This document shows, in pieces, positions 23,536-36,434 of a stretch of 64,000 nt of DNA. The position numbers and the translations under genes are program-made. The notes below the pieces were generated by a model. That model did no database searches and was not told the origin of the DNA. It was given only the letters and a program-made list of their open reading frames with translations. Each line of letters begins with the position of its first letter. Position 1 is the first letter of the stretch. This DNA is from Metallyticus violacea (lineage: Eukaryota > Arthropoda > Insecta > Mantodea > Metallyticidae), in assembly GCA_030762175.1 (NCBI GenBank), contig CM060835.1, positions 86,233,501 to 86,297,500 on the forward strand. The letters are read 5' to 3'.

Positions 23536-24593
23536 TATTTATAGTTTTATGTTTTGTTGCTGCAGACCAGTAAAAATAATAAAATAGAGTAACTGAATAC
23601 ATTGAAGATGTAGCATTTTTTAAATGATCAAACGGAGAACGGTAAATTATTATTACTATTCTTTGATAATTATTAAATTTGTAAGACACTTTAAGCCTGT
23701 GTGATCCATCCTTACTTACCAGTGTTCAATAGTTTAAAGTTTTTTATTTTTTAATTTATAACACAGTGACAAAATATTCAAACGTGTGAATGACATTAAT
23801 ATTGCTAAGCCTTGTCGCTATAATGCTGCCGTGTGAAGCTGTTCATTAGCGCTGTACAAATGAATTCCTCTTTTATTCAAATGACCTCAGATGGTACGCT
23901 GGGGCAGAGTACAAAAAGAGGAATAATGTGTGATCTCCCTTCTTTGTTTGCACCTCTACTCTCTTGCATGACAGCACAGGCTCTCAAAGCCATTTGCATC
24001 CGTTCTTATAACACAGAGAGTACATTTAAGCTAATGAAAAAGAGAACAGATGTTCTGCAAGGTTGCGAGATACATGGCTCTCTGAATTTTAGAAGCTGCT
24101 TCTGTTTGCGATGCCTGCACAGATCTGCCCGTTTCTATATAATTAAGGCAAGGCTTTACCTATTCTAAATACACTTTTTATATAAAATGAATATACTTAA
24201 ATGATGAATCAACTCCAGTCCCATTATCTCATCAATATTCGATTTGCGCGTTTGGCGGATAGATGGCCCTTATGTATAGCGCACCACTTGACGAATTCCA
24301 TTATGCTGAAATGAAAAATGGAGTACTACAGGTTTTCTAAAAAATCTTGTTCTGTTCAGGTGCAAGAACAAAATGTACTCGAAAACAAATGAATGATTCA
24401 CTCTTATCTTTTAGGATCAAGGCAAGTATTTATACGGTTTCTTATTTGTATTTAATTAATGAAGAAAACTATTTTTGTATTACTTAACAAATAAAACTAA
24501 TTTAAACTTTTTTTACTTTGGACTATAGTTTGATTGTTAAATTGTGAATTTATCTTGTTAGCTCGTAGATGAAAACAACATAGTGCAATAAAA
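23536..24593. other. No recognisable gene
   Basis: The frame at 23,833-24,168 (plus) is open for 111 codons with no recognisable domain and no flanking splice signals. I treat it as chance. Confidence 0.5.
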
Positions 24594-24798
24594 TTAATAA
24601 ATCTCCTTTCAAATATTCCGTCTCCTATAATACTTTCAGATCTTCATTTAATTGATAAGTCATAACCAATTTAAAAATAGTTTGTATTACCTGTATTAAC
24701 TTTCTAGAGACACCTTCCGATACATTTACTTTGTTGCGACTTATCTTAACGTGTGAAAGTATTATAGGAGATGGAATATTTAAAAGGAGATTTATTAA
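24594..24798. repeat. Foldback hairpin element (205 bp)
   Basis: Arms of 47 bases at 24,594-24,640 and 24,752-24,798 are inverted repeats with about three mismatches. They share the core TCTCCTATAATACTTTCA around a loop of about 110 bases. No coding capacity. A MITE or foldback element. Confidence 0.88.
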
Positions 24799-24889
24799 TA
24801 CTGATATCATTAGTTTAGATAGTAATATTCCTTTCACAGTTTTAGGTGAGTCTTCCAGTGAAGACCCCCAAATCTTTATACACTAAATA

Positions 24890-26255
24890 ACGTGGTCACG
24901 TGGTTTAGCTCTCGTCGTATTTCACACTTTGGACATTTCAGTGTTCTCGTGATGTAGAAATCTTTTCTGATATTTCTTTGCAGTCTTTTTTATTTCTTCC
25001 TCAACTTCCGCACATGATGATGCATTGATTATTATTCTTAAGACTTTATTTAAAAGATTTGTATGTATTTAATATTGGTCTCCTTGATACAGCCCTAGAC
25101 CTGTATCTCATTGGTCCAGACTGGTTTTAAGCAGTAGGAGAAGTTTTTGAATGTCTTCCGATTAGTCAATAAAGTTTTTTATGTTTATCTCTTTTCTTTT
25201 AGTTACAACATGTTATTTAAATTTTGCTTCAAGTCTATGGTCATACCTAAGTAGTTCATTGTTGGAACTTATGGAATTATTTCATTATTAATCTTTATTG
25301 GTGGCGACTTTATTTTTCTATTCGTAAAGTTAATATTTAGTCTCATTTAATTTAACGTGCCATTACTCTGACTTTATTTGCAGCATTTTGGAGTTACTTT
25401 ATAGATCCTTCTATTTCATCTCCTACTGCCATCATCAGCAAAAGTAGCCATAGTTTTTTCTTGTGGGATATCCTTAGTGTATGATTTATACAAGATTGAA
25501 CTAATACACTTCCTTGAGGCACTCAAAATTCTTTAAACGAGTGTACTCAGTTCCATATTTAACTCTGAAATATCTCTCTTCCATGTAAGAGTTTAGTATT
25601 TTAGATAATTGACTGGGAATTAATGAATAGTGTTTAACGCCCGTTTTTGCTACACAGAGGCACCACAGGCGATGGACACTGGTGATACATGAAATGAAAT
25701 GATATATTGGGAAAGGATTTATATTTAAGGAAGGAAGCGTTCCAGGCATAAGTTTAGGGTACCTCCCCGGCCTTTGTCATTTATGAGGACTGAGGAAAAT
25801 CTGGAAAAAACTCAGTAAGGAAGGACGGTCCTGGCGGAATTCAAACCCCAGACCTCCCGCTCACGAGTCCGCGATTTAACGATCTCGGCCACCCGTGGCG
25901 GTCATGAAGATGCCGTTGAAGTGTATATTAGTCCTTTGTGCCAGATTTTATTAAGCGTTACAGTCACGTCTGAGAATACAACAGAACAAATTCTTTTTTC
26001 CTCTAGTTTTCTCTCTGTGATATCGACAGTACGATGTATTTGGTCGATTGCTGCATGCTTATTTTTAAAACCAAACCTATGTTTGGTATTAGTTTACTTT
26101 CTTCTATTACTAGTTGTAATGTTTTAACAATAATTTTTCAAATAGCTTAGAAAGTTGTGCAGTTGTGAAACCGCTCTATATGAATACTTTTCGTTGGGTT
26201 GTTACCAGACTTGAGAGTCATTATCACCTCTGCTACCTTCCACTGACTCGGAACA
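24890..26255 (-). pseudogene. Jockey-like LINE reverse-transcriptase relic
   Basis: Read on the minus strand from about 26,250, the order matches a jockey-clade reverse transcriptase. It begins with WKVAEVIMTLKSGNNPTKS, continues through a block like L-x-x-VIEE-x-KLIPN, then NSYMEERYFRVKYGTEYT, then the conserved SVPQGSVLVQS. The catalytic FADD box is not readable. A C-terminal piece, QSGPMRYRS, near 25,090-25,120 fits the conserved (R/L)PxWTYG region. Stops occur throughout. A SINE-B at 25,625-25,901 splits the domain. This is a dead element; its 3' end is near 24,890. Confidence 0.75.
25625..25901 (-). repeat. SINE-B copy inside the LINE relic
   Basis: Reverse orientation: GTGTTTAACGCCCGTTTTTG at the left, and the tRNA-like head at the right with the B box in reverse (GAATTCAAACCCC) and the A box in reverse within TCGGCCACCCGTGGCGG. 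The head looks like a Ser/Leu-type tRNA. It interrupts the reverse-transcriptase relic and so is younger than it. Confidence 0.9.
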
Positions 26256-26732
26256 TGTTTAAAACTCTTTTTATTGTAAAAATCGTACGCGCAAGAAAAA
26301 AACTTTGAGCAACAAAATAGAAACACGTATAAAAATCTTGAGAAAGTTGAGCTGTAGGAAATAAACTCAGTTTATTTAATTTGTTTATTTTTTCGTTTAC
26401 TATGACTACCATGTCCACACACGCATTGCGACTAAAGATATTGTAGGAAAACACTGTAGAACTGCGAAAGGAAAATTTTATGATGGCAAACAAAGCAAGG
26501 GAGTATGTTCACCGTTTCTATGGTGATAGATAAGATTATTGCTGTGATGTTACAAAATCATCTGCATGTACCCAACCACTATCACGAACAAGGCCTCCTT
26601 TTTCAATGCAGTACATTAGATCCACATAAAAGGGTAGGTCCTAATTTACCATACATTTTCTGGGAAGCAAGAAAGAACTACTTCTAAAACTTCTATTAGA
26701 ATTAAAAAAATCATATCTAGTATCAGCGAAGT

Positions 26733-27023
26733 TCATAGTTTTATTTATGGACGCTCTTTAACATCTCTGACAACAGCGTCCCATTCAATTCCGGACGCGA
26801 AAAGGCCAACAAATTTTGCTCAGAGGCCTCTTCTTTCAGGCTTGAGGTTCTTTATCGTGCCGTAAATGTACGACACGGGACCCACGGCTTTACTTCCCTT
26901 TCGAAGGAAGCCATACTTAGGATTTTACGCCCCCAAAAATACATCGACTTTGGATGGATTTGAACCCGCGATCTTGGGGCTACGAAGCAAGTATGGTTAC
27001 CACTACACCACCAGGACCGACAA
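26733..27023 (-). repeat. SINE-A copy with 9-bp target duplication
   Basis: Reverse-strand copy of the 17.9-kb SINE-A with head features intact, including a B box in reverse (GGATTTGAACCC) and CCACTACACCACCAGGACCG at the right end. CAGCGAAGT flanks it at 26,724-26,732 and 27,024-27,032. Confidence 0.9.
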
Positions 27024-27032
27024 CAGCGAAGT

Positions 27033-29007
27033 GAGAGAAGATTGATTGGATTGTTAGGGATGGAGGAGGAATTTGGTGCTTCAGTTTTTCTCAACGGCAA
27101 GCTGTTTGTGCCTCTGCCTCTAGTGGGGAACCTCTGGGAGGGAGAGTTGCGGCGAGGAAGACACCGGGCGATGATGGCATCCCTAACATGTTTTCAGATA
27201 AAATGCACCGTCCCGCCAAGGAGTTCGAACACCAGAAATGCCACTTCCATACCAGAGACCGGGGCAGAAAGTAACCTTGCACCACCTGCCTCGCCCTGGC
27301 GCTTTCAAACCTATCAGAAAACCAACGGAATGAAAATAATAAGAAATGAGACAGCGGAAAATGTGTGAAAAGAAAGGTAAGTGCCTAAACGACCAGAGAA
27401 AACCACGAAAAATAAAAACTCATAGTTCGGATAGCCGGTCTTAAGGGTTTAAATAAAGTAGGAGAGAGCATGACGCCCGTTGCAGTAAAGTTCCCCTTAA
27501 ACCTAAAGAACTGTAGCAATGCCCTCCTATTTATAATACACTCCCTTACACAAAACTGGTTATTTACTTTAACATAAGCCCATACACCACGATCTCATCT
27601 AGTACATTGTCTACTACTTTCTTTAGATACTGCCATCTAAAGTTAACCAACCACAAGCTGTGAATCAACCTACTAGTCTTCAGCCTTGAAGTCATTCATG
27701 TATTTTGTGAACTACTTTTGCGAGTTTTTGACCTTAAGTGTGGGTGCCAAGTCATTAGTCAAAGATTGGCATTTGAGCAAGAACTTGTTCTGTATGCTGA
27801 TAACTCCTTTTTCACATACAAAGATCCCGCATTATATATTGCATAGTCTGTTTCACTGTTCGTCAACAGTGACATTTTCCTGATGGTCGAGAATATCCCA
27901 TCTTTCTGGCTACACTCATTCTTTCGTGAACGTTTGCTTGTTAGAAAATAGAATTGTCCATTTTTGCATCTGCGTACCTTGTTTTTCTATCCTTTTTCAA
28001 CCAAAAATGAGAATTTTCTATTTTGTTCTTTTTCTCACGCATGTTATTGCATTTTTTATTTTCATTCTGCTCCAATATAGCATAAGTAAGGCGATTCGAT
28101 TTTTTTGGTCTTCCCATTTCAAGCTTTATATTATTTATATATGCAGTAATAATGTCGCATAGTAATATTATTATGAGTTTTAATTCAATTTAGATGGGCG
28201 ACTCAAACATGTAGCACTTCATAAATTCAAATTGTTTGCAAGCATTGCTTCCGAGCCTGGACAAATCGCGAGTCATTTGTAGGCAGAAGGCGAATATATA
28301 TATAAAATGTGTAATAACAAGGTAACAAGGGGAAGGAGAAAGGAGCTTATAGCTTTAGTGTATGTTACATTCCGTCTATTTCGATACTTTGAAATACATA
28401 ATAATTTCCATTTTTGAAGTTATTGCTTAGGTATTGTAACTTAATTCAATTCTAAACGATGGCTATTTTGCGCGGATGAAACCACACGCCTTATTTGCTC
28501 GTTCGCGCAGTGATATTTTACACTCTACATTGCGGAGATGTCGTTTCGTGAATTTCTTCTGTTGTTGCCATGCGAATGACAAAGGGAACATGAGATTTGT
28601 TTCTCGGTATCAGAATAAAGAGATACCTTCCATTTTTCCTCGCTGCAATTCGGTTTACCAACGACGTAAAATAAATAACTTGTACCTTAGACCAGGGCAA
28701 CCTACCTAATGCTTTATGCAGCTGAAAATTATAGTTTTCCTTTTCCTAAATTATGCTATTACACTGGTTATTAATTTAACCGTTATTTTTATTGTATGTG
28801 CTTTTGTAATATTTTATATAAAAAAGGAAGTATTCACAAATCTGAATGATAAGTGAGGATAGAGAGGCTTTTAGAAAACACAACATATTTAAAGATTCAA
28901 AGAATTAATCACTTACAGAAAAATGTATTTGTATTTCACAAGTGGAGAATAGAACTATGTTAAATATGTAATATAATATTTAAGCACATTGATACTATGA
29001 GTACATA
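27033..29007. other. No gene; repeat-like block at 27,040-27,470
   Basis: The first 430 bases are GC-richer and look like an old dispersed repeat, with a tRNA B-box-like GAGTTCGAACACC near 27,221. The remainder to 29,007 is AT-rich with nothing recognisable. Confidence 0.4.
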
Positions 29008-29282
29008 GTATTTATATAGAACTAACACATTTCTTTCTTTATTTATTTCAAAGCGAATGATGCCAGTCACAACTTATTATACCTGGAATGTAGAGTATCG
29101 TTGCGAGATTATTAACCCCAATAGAAATGTTCAAACTGCCTTCCTCCTACTAAAGACATAACACAACAATTATTGTAGAGTATAATAATCTCCCAATTAT
29201 ATTCCACTACTGAGGTATAATAAGTTGTGGCTAGCCCAATTTGTTTTGAAATAAATAAATAAATATGATAGTTCTATATACT
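29008..29282. repeat. Foldback/MITE element with long inverted ends (275 bp)
   Basis: The left arm (29,008-29,093) and right arm (29,201-29,282) are inverted repeats of about 80 bases. Shared cores are CACAACTTATTATACCT and TTTATTTATTTCAAA, and the outermost bases are AGTAT-ATAGAAC. Only about 110 bases separate the arms. No coding capacity. Confidence 0.85.
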
Positions 29283-30131
29283 ACTTCAAACAATACCATT
29301 ATAGTTTCGTTTTTAATCTTATTCTTATTGTCACTGTAAATGTGACTTGTGGTAGAAGCTTTGAAAGCAAGACGTAAGTAGATTTCCAGATTATTTTCCT
29401 AAAATTTATATCTGCAAAGATTTAAAATCCACACGACAGTGGAAAAGTTCAGCTCTCAACTAAAGCACTAGCAGTTGTTTCTTCCGAAACGAAAAGGTAA
29501 AAATAGATTTAATTTCCTCTTGATAAATACACAATTCTTGCAAAGATAAATCCACTTCAGAGAAAATTTTCAATTCTGAAAGACCATCTGCAGTTGTGTG
29601 TGTAGGGACCAGACATTGAATTGTTTCCAAAAATTACCAGTAACCGATGTCCGCTCATATAGCCACTAAGTTATATGCACTGCACACCACAAGTTTTTAA
29701 ATTTCTTAGTCCGATGTTAGAATGGATTGCATCTATAATACTAGCCTTTAAAACTTTCGTTTGCTTACCTATGGGATCAGCAACTTTAGCTACAGTGTTA
29801 ACCTGGGAAATTCTTTGTTACTTGCAATTAGTTTGTTAAGATCAATAGATTTTCCTCTGCTATCTACCTCTTTAATGTAATTGGCTCTGTGAAATTGTCT
29901 GCCTGTAGCCACGAGTTATCATAACTGGCACTGCGGGCAATGCTCCTTCTCACAAGAAATTCAACAGCCTTTTCTGTCTAGTTGGTATTTCTATCAAAGC
30001 GGACCCGGCTGCTGAAATAAAATGTCAGCTACTTTAAGAGCATGTGTAATCGCTTCCGCGCACAGATGGATATATGCCCAGCAGGTGGTATGCATGTCTA
30101 ATAGCAACTACAGTTAAATGCTTTCCAACAG
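29283..30131. other. No recognisable gene
   Basis: AT-rich. No conserved protein on either strand. Confidence 0.5.
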
Positions 30132-30430
30132 TCGGTCCTGGTGGTGTAGTGGTAACCACACGTGCCTCCTAAACCCAAGATCGCCGGTTCTAACTCGGCT
30201 AGGATCGATTTTTCGGGCGTAAAATTCCTAAGTATGGCTTCCTTCGGAAGGAAGCAAAGTCTTGGATCCCATGTCGTAGATTTACGGCATGTAAAAGAAT
30301 CTCAAGTCTGAAATAAGAGGTCTCTGAGCAAAATTTGTCGGCCGTTTCACGCCTTGAATTGAATGGGACGCTGATGACCTGAGAGTTTAAAGAGCGTCCG
30401 TAAATAAACCAAATCAACAAAAAACAACAA
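30132..30430 (+). repeat. SINE-A copy with target duplication
   Basis: Full-length, with tRNA-like head (CGGTCCTGGTGGTGTAGTGG) and an A-rich tail. Flanking direct repeats GCTTTCCAACAG (30,120-30,131) and GCTTACCAACAG (30,431-30,442) differ at one base. The B box is altered (GGTTCTAACTC), so this copy is probably no longer transcribed well. Confidence 0.9.
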
Positions 30431-30689
30431 GCTTACCAACAGTTCTTATACATGGCGCATTATCCGATATTAGAAATACAAGCAATGTAAGGTAGTAAAC
30501 ATATTTGTTGGTTCACTTGGAGAACCTACTGAAAATCTGGCCTAATAAAAACACAGATTCAGAAGAAGAAAATATGCGAAGACGTGCATTTTCACAGAAC
30601 ACAAATTCCGCCACTGCTGACACAGAAAAGAAGTCCATGGGTAAAATCATGGAAGTATTTGATGATAAAGTGATTAGTGCTGTGTATGA

Positions 30690-30912
30690 ACCTTTCGCTC
30701 CCCAGATTGTGATTTTTATTTGTGGGGATACCCGAAGGACAAAGTGTACGAAACAAATCCTAACTCATTAGTAAAATTCAAGGAAAACATACGAAATGAA
30801 ATCAGAAAAATTATAGTTGTCGAACTAAATCGTGTAAACCGGAATGTGTTTACCCATTACAATGTTCATTTAGTGGAAGGAGAACGACATTTTCAACATT
30901 TTCTACAAGGTA
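30690..30912 (+). pseudogene. Transposase C-terminal relic (Tc1/mariner-like family)
   Basis: The plus strand reads WGYPKDKVYETNPNSLVKFK followed by ENIRNEIRKI and LNRVNRNVFTHYN, ending HFQHFLQ. This is the end of a DDE transposase of the type CDFFLWGYLK-x-KVY-x-(T/N)-P with a following L-x-x-NIR-x-EI helix. An aspartate-containing piece just before it is in another frame. It is the best-kept copy of this C-terminal region in the window but lacks the catalytic core. Confidence 0.7.
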
Positions 30913-31530
30913 AGGTTTTATATTCAGTTTTAAGAAGCGAAGTCAGAGTACATGCGTGACCGGCTATGAAATGACCAAATGCCAAGACGCAAAACCTTAT
31001 ATGAACAATAAAGGCATATTCTGGAAGCTCTGTAGCTCCCATTGTTTCATGTTTCACATTCAACGAGTGCGGTGATTTCTGAAAAATTCGCATGCAACTG
31101 TACATTGAGCTTCTTTACATTTATTCTTCTTCTTCTTCAAAGACTACAGGATACCGCCTTCTATCCTTAAAAGCAACTCTTAAAAATCTCTTACTCTTTG
31201 ACTTGATATGCATTAGTTTGGCATTTTCAAATAAACACTGACCTCTAGCAAAGGAAAAGATAAAGCACACTCTGTATGAAAGCAACTGGCAATTGTTCAC
31301 ACTTGGTTTCCTTTATTTGCAGCATGCACACTTTTATTTTATGTTAGAAAATATTTTAATTTTAATTATGCTGATTTTCTTTATTCAAATATACAATTTT
31401 AAAATAAAAAGCATTAAGCATTTTTGAATACTTTTCTTCGTTGTGTTTTTAAAGATATCATATTTGTACACATATAACAGCCAAATAAACGTTATGGTAT
31501 GAATCAAAGATGTAAATTGTAGCACGAATT
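30913..31530. other. No recognisable gene
   Basis: AT-rich spacer containing a CTT-rich patch near 31,126. Confidence 0.5.
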
Positions 31531-33130
31531 GTCGTCTCAAGAATTCCTATTCTAATAATAATGGCTTCTGATGGCAATTATAATAATAATTGCAGTTGAT
31601 TTCAAGTATTGTTTAACAAGGTCAAAATGACATAATAATCAATGCTACCAATATTAGAATTATGATCAGGATTTTAATATTATAATTGTTAGTGTATGTA
31701 TGTAGGTACATATGCCTTTTTGTTCGATAAGTAATATTCAGACAAGGGTTACATTTCTGAACACCAGTCACAAAGGCAAACTGTGTAACAATAGGGCATG
31801 CTGGTAATTAGTCAGCACGGTTAGAAAGAGGTCAATAGGCTCGCCTTGAAAGAAAATAGACTTTTGTTAAGACAAGACCCATGTTACCTTTCGCATATCC
31901 TCCAAGACAGGTTTGCCGACGAGACAAATGTTTTATTACACTTTAAACTTGGGTGTAGCAAGAAATATGATTTCAATTGGTAACTGTAACTTGTCATATT
32001 CAGAAGAAGCTCCGCATGTGGAAATAGATGTCTTAAAAGAAACCAAAACTTTAGCTGTTTCCGACAGTTTCAAAATACTGTTTATATGGTCCAAACGTTC
32101 CTGATCGCAAACCTTTAGTATATGAATCTAAATATGGAAAAGTAAAAAGGGAAAGGAACCTGTCATAGCCACAAAGGCACCGCACATATGATGGCAGATG
32201 TTTAATTTTTAGTAACGTGGGAACATTGATTTTACAAAGTAAGTGAGTTAGTTCAACCAATAAACACATTTCAAAACCTAACGAAGGGGAGCGAGCATGT
32301 AATGTAAACAAATTCTAGTGTAACCCAATAGAAAACTAGAAATGAACCATGTTCAACAATATTTAAAGGAGATAAATTTTCGTGGGGTGCGGAGCGAATT
32401 CACATAATAGATTTTATATGAAATATAAGAAGTAAGTTTAGGCAGGGACAGAAGCGTGAGAGTAAGAGTAAGACAAACGAGAGAGTAAGAATAGTACGAG
32501 GAAAGCAACAATACTTTATAGAGAGATGTAGTTACGGGGCAGTACAATAATACTGCATTCAATGCGGCTGATTCAGTCACGCCGAGTTACTGCTAAGGTT
32601 ATAGGCGTCAATTTAATATTACTATGAAGTCTTCAGGCAAAGTGAATAATGTTGTCATAAAGTGTTATCGTGAAGTTATAGGTGACTGTCGGATTTCAAA
32701 TTGTGTGAAGTTATAACAGAAGAATCAAAGTTAAAATTGTGTCTATAGATTTCCAAGTGAAGGCAGTGAATTTTAATCTGAGAGTAAATATACAGTACAT
32801 ATAAAACATATCCACACGACAGATGCTCAGCATGTACCTAAAACCCAATCGTCCAATAAATTAAAAAGTTCAACTTAAGCCGACATTTGTATTATTCCAG
32901 TAAAGAACACCCTTTCCTCCCTATTGACATCACGTCATATTCCCCTGAGATTCCTGCTTTGTAACCAGAGAAATAGGAAATATCGAACTGCAGACTTCAA
33001 GAGCCGAGGCCACTTAAGAAGATTATCATCTAAGCATCTAATTAATTATTCAGTATTGAAAAATATAGCACATTAAAATTAATCCCAGCACACACTGAAA
33101 CCCCCCCACCATTGACACCCGTTCCAAAAC
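31531..33130 (+). repeat. Dispersed repeat C, copy 1 (about 1.6 kb)
   Basis: The segment aligns in the same order and orientation with 47,131-48,740. Shared landmarks are ATTGCTTCTGAYGGC near the left end, TTAGTGTATGTAT, the block GGAGCGAATTCACATAATA at 32,390 and 48,033, and ATTCCCCTGAGA followed by ACCAGAGA near the right end. Neither copy has an open frame longer than about 85 codons. The class is unknown: a degenerate LTR or a non-autonomous element are both possible. Confidence 0.75.
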
Positions 33131-34187
33131 TGCTGTTATGCTTTTAAATTTTATTATGCTTTATGATTGCCCTGTTTACTGCTAAGCAGAGGATATTGTG
33201 CATTTTTTGTCACGTCTCTTATAATTAACTAAAATATAAATTGTTTTATCAGTTAGCTTATTTCAAAGTAATAAGCAGTACAGAAAATTAATGGTCATAG
33301 CATATAAGAACAAAATCTGCTTACTATTTACCGATAAAAAATGACACTCTTTCCAACATCAATGTGTTTTAGGCACCTGCGTTTGAATTAAATCCAAGAT
33401 TTCGTGTTTTACGGCAAATAATGGAACATTTTATAGAGCTTCAAGGGATTAAAGCATGTATTGCAAGTTTAATTGAGGATAGGAGTTGTGGATACAAAAT
33501 AAACAATATTTGCTCATTCTTTTACGTTCTGTTGTTTTACAAGAAAATTTTAAGAGTACAAATTATTTCAACAATCATCAAAGTGTTTAATTTTTGTTAA
33601 GCATGTGGAGGAAGAACTGGACTGGTTCTAAGCAAGAATCTTAAAGCATTGAAAAGCATACATTTTCTATATAATATTACATTTCAGAAAGGCGTTTCTT
33701 TAGGATATACCCGTAGTGAAATTTTTTGTTTACTAGTCTTGGTTCTGTGTTCTTAGTTTTTACTGAATCTCTATAAATGATTGTACTCGAACATGTTCAC
33801 GGTCATACCAAGGAGCAAAATCCATAATTAATGTTTTCTTTAGAATTTTTGACCTGAAATTACTAAAGAAATATATTCTTAAGAAGGTCTATAAATATTT
33901 GTTAAAGTATAGCTTACATCGATCTGTGTTCCATTTGGTTATTAATTGTGATCTATTACATAATACAGGTGTAATTTGTTACATTATAATAAGTTCAAAA
34001 ATAGTAAATGAACCATTGTGAAAAAAATATTTCGCTAATATCGTGGGTTAGCTTTTCATTTCCTGTCGTAGGTTGCACCTTTCACTGCTAGTACTGTAAT
34101 TTATATATAATATTTATTCAATGTCTTTAAAGCTTGTCATCATTGAAAGAAGGTCTATGCATTAAGCAATCTTCATTGATCATCCAA
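33131..34187. other. No recognisable gene
   Basis: AT-rich spacer. Confidence 0.5.
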
Positions 34188-34476
34188 CCGCCACGGGTGG
34201 CCGAGGTCGTTAAGGCGCGGACTCGTGAGCGGGAGGTCTGGGGTTCGAATCCCGCCAGGACCGTCCTCCCTGACTGAAGTTGTTCCAGGTTTTTCTCAGT
34301 CCTCATAACTGGCAAATGCCGGAGAGGTACCCTAAACTTAGGCCTGGATAGCTTCCTTCCTTAAAAAATATCCTTTCACAATGTATCATTTCATCTCATG
34401 TATCATCTGTGTTCACTGCCTGTGGTGCCTTAGTAATAAAAACGGGCGTTAAATACTACTCAAAAAAAAAAAAAAA
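34188..34476 (+). repeat. SINE-B, full length
   Basis: The head (GCCACGGGTGGCCGAGGTCG, then the B box GGTTCGAATCCC) is like a Ser/Leu-type tRNA. The body has TCCTCCCTGACTGAAGT and ends in AAAACGGGCGTTAAATACT plus about 15 A residues. This copy is the easiest to read in its sense direction. Confidence 0.92.
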
Positions 34477-36209
34477 ACTTATCACCCAAGTTCAGGACGA
34501 TGATACACTGCAGGCACATTTGAAACATTCTTACTCGGGACTATCAGCGAGTAACCATATCTCTGTAGACAGTGTCAACACCTAACCTTCAATCAGAATA
34601 TAAGCATTTGTGCTAGAGGTTGCCTGGAAGCCTAACTGCTTGACGTAATCAACAGAAATCCATCATCTGTTCAGAACTTACTAATGAGACTGAAAGCAAT
34701 GATTTCTTGTACAGTTGCAATGCGAGATGAAACACTTAGAGCCTAATCAATGAAATGACATCATAAATTTCTCCCAGAAAATAAAACATGTGTTAGAGAA
34801 AGAACTCATAGCCATATCTTAAAAGCCATGGCCATATTCTTCTGGGAATCTGACCGGATTTTTCTGACCGATGTATTGCCTCTTGTTGAAACAGTTAATT
34901 CTGAAGTTTACATGAAAAATCTTCGGAAGTTGAAGAAGCGGTTGTGAAGCATTCGTCCTCATAAATATGCGACGAAAGTAAGACGTACGTGTCTGAGAAG
35001 AGATCACTGAAAACTTTGGAGATGTTTCCTTCTTCTTAAAGCCTAACTCTTGTATATTCTGATTTCCATCTCTTCCGCTGCTCTAAAAGATGCAATCCGA
35101 GAGAGAAAATTTCATAAGGATAACTGAGAGACAGACCCTCAGAATGGTACCTCTATGGCATACAGGCTCCGGAATTCGGGTGGTGCAAAGCCAAAAATTT
35201 GCGAGGAAATTGTATTGAAAAATAGTACTGCATTATCAAGGAAGGAATTGTAATCTTTCCCCTTGTTGTTTAAAGCCCAATACCAACATAACTTATTCGG
35301 CTCCATTATGGTTGCAGTGCTTGGATTTTCCGATGCCTAATTATGAATGAGCATTGTTGCGTCATCTCATTTTTACGCGACCTCATTTGTGTTCAACATT
35401 TCTGCCAATTTGTGAACTTAGGAATCGAAGATGCCGAATATTGCTATCAAAGACTTCGCACTGCCTCATCTTGTTATAATTGCCGGAATTTCACTTCTAG
35501 AAGCATGAGATCTGCGATGACTGTTCACAGCTCTGTAGAACTAAAGTGGAACACAGTGGAGGCATGTAACTCTAAGACACGGTCCAGAAGAGATTTTTCT
35601 TCAAGATGCCAAGACCTTCTGAACGCCTACCAACTTATCCTTCAGTTCACCCAGAGACATCGTCTGAGTGAAGAGGAATGGACTTAGATTCGCATGTAAG
35701 AGACCTAGGGAATATTTAGAACCCGTACATTCTCGGAAAAAACAGCTTTTGGAATTGACTTGGGAGGTATAAACTCAAGAGCCCTTCATGGAGTTGGCTT
35801 TCGTTAGAAATAGCATACAGGCAAATTGAGCAGATCCTGTGGTCTCTTTTGTACCTAGCTAAGGGAAAAGATACTCATGAATATCACATAAAAATTTGAA
35901 ATATTTAAAACAAGAACAAATTTTCATCCATATGCTACAACATGTGCAATAATATATACTATATTATTACACTTTCTCACATAATACATAGATATTTTAA
36001 TAAATGATTCATGAAGAAAATTTGTGAAAATAATACAATAAGAGGGACCTTTTTTATGTAGACTATTCTCTCTTATGATTCTCATAAAACAGCAGTATTA
36101 TTATAAAGGTTTATATATATACATATATATGTATATATATGTTACGAAATTTTCGAACATAAAAAAGAAACACTTGTTAATATTTTCTATGATCATTGAT
36201 TATTATTTC
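34477..36209. other. No recognised gene
   Basis: The open frame at 35,343-35,687 (plus, 114 codons) and others here do not resemble a known family. No catalytic motif is readable, so I do not call an old element. Confidence 0.45.
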
Positions 36210-36223
36210 TTACTCTGCTATAT

Positions 36224-36420
36224 CTTAAGTATGGCTTCCTTCGGAAGGGAAGTAGAGCCGCGGGTTCCGTGTCGTACATTTACGGCAAGAAAAAGAACCT
36301 CAAGCCTGAAAGAAGAGGCCTCTGAGCAAAATTTGTCGGCCGTTTCACGTCCTGAACTGAATGGGACGCTGATGACCTGAGATGTTAAAGAGCATTCGTA
36401 AATGAAACAAATAAAAAAAA
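36224..36420 (+). repeat. 5'-truncated SINE-A with perfect target duplication
   Basis: Begins mid-body (CTTAAGTATGGCTTCCTTCG) with no tRNA-like head and ends in AAATAAAAAAAA. A perfect 14-bp direct repeat TTACTCTGCTATAT flanks it at 36,210-36,223 and 36,421-36,434. The duplication shows that the truncation happened during insertion rather than by later deletion, as for LINE-mediated retroposition with incomplete reverse transcription. Confidence 0.93.
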
Positions 36421-36434
36421 TTACTCTGCTATAT

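Noticed and set aside
24594..24798. CRISPR-like repeat-spacer arrangement
   Set aside because: The repeats are inverted, not direct, only two are present, and the context is eukaryotic.
35343..35687. 114-codon frame as a host gene
   Set aside because: No domain, no flanking splice sites and a normal length for chance in this window.
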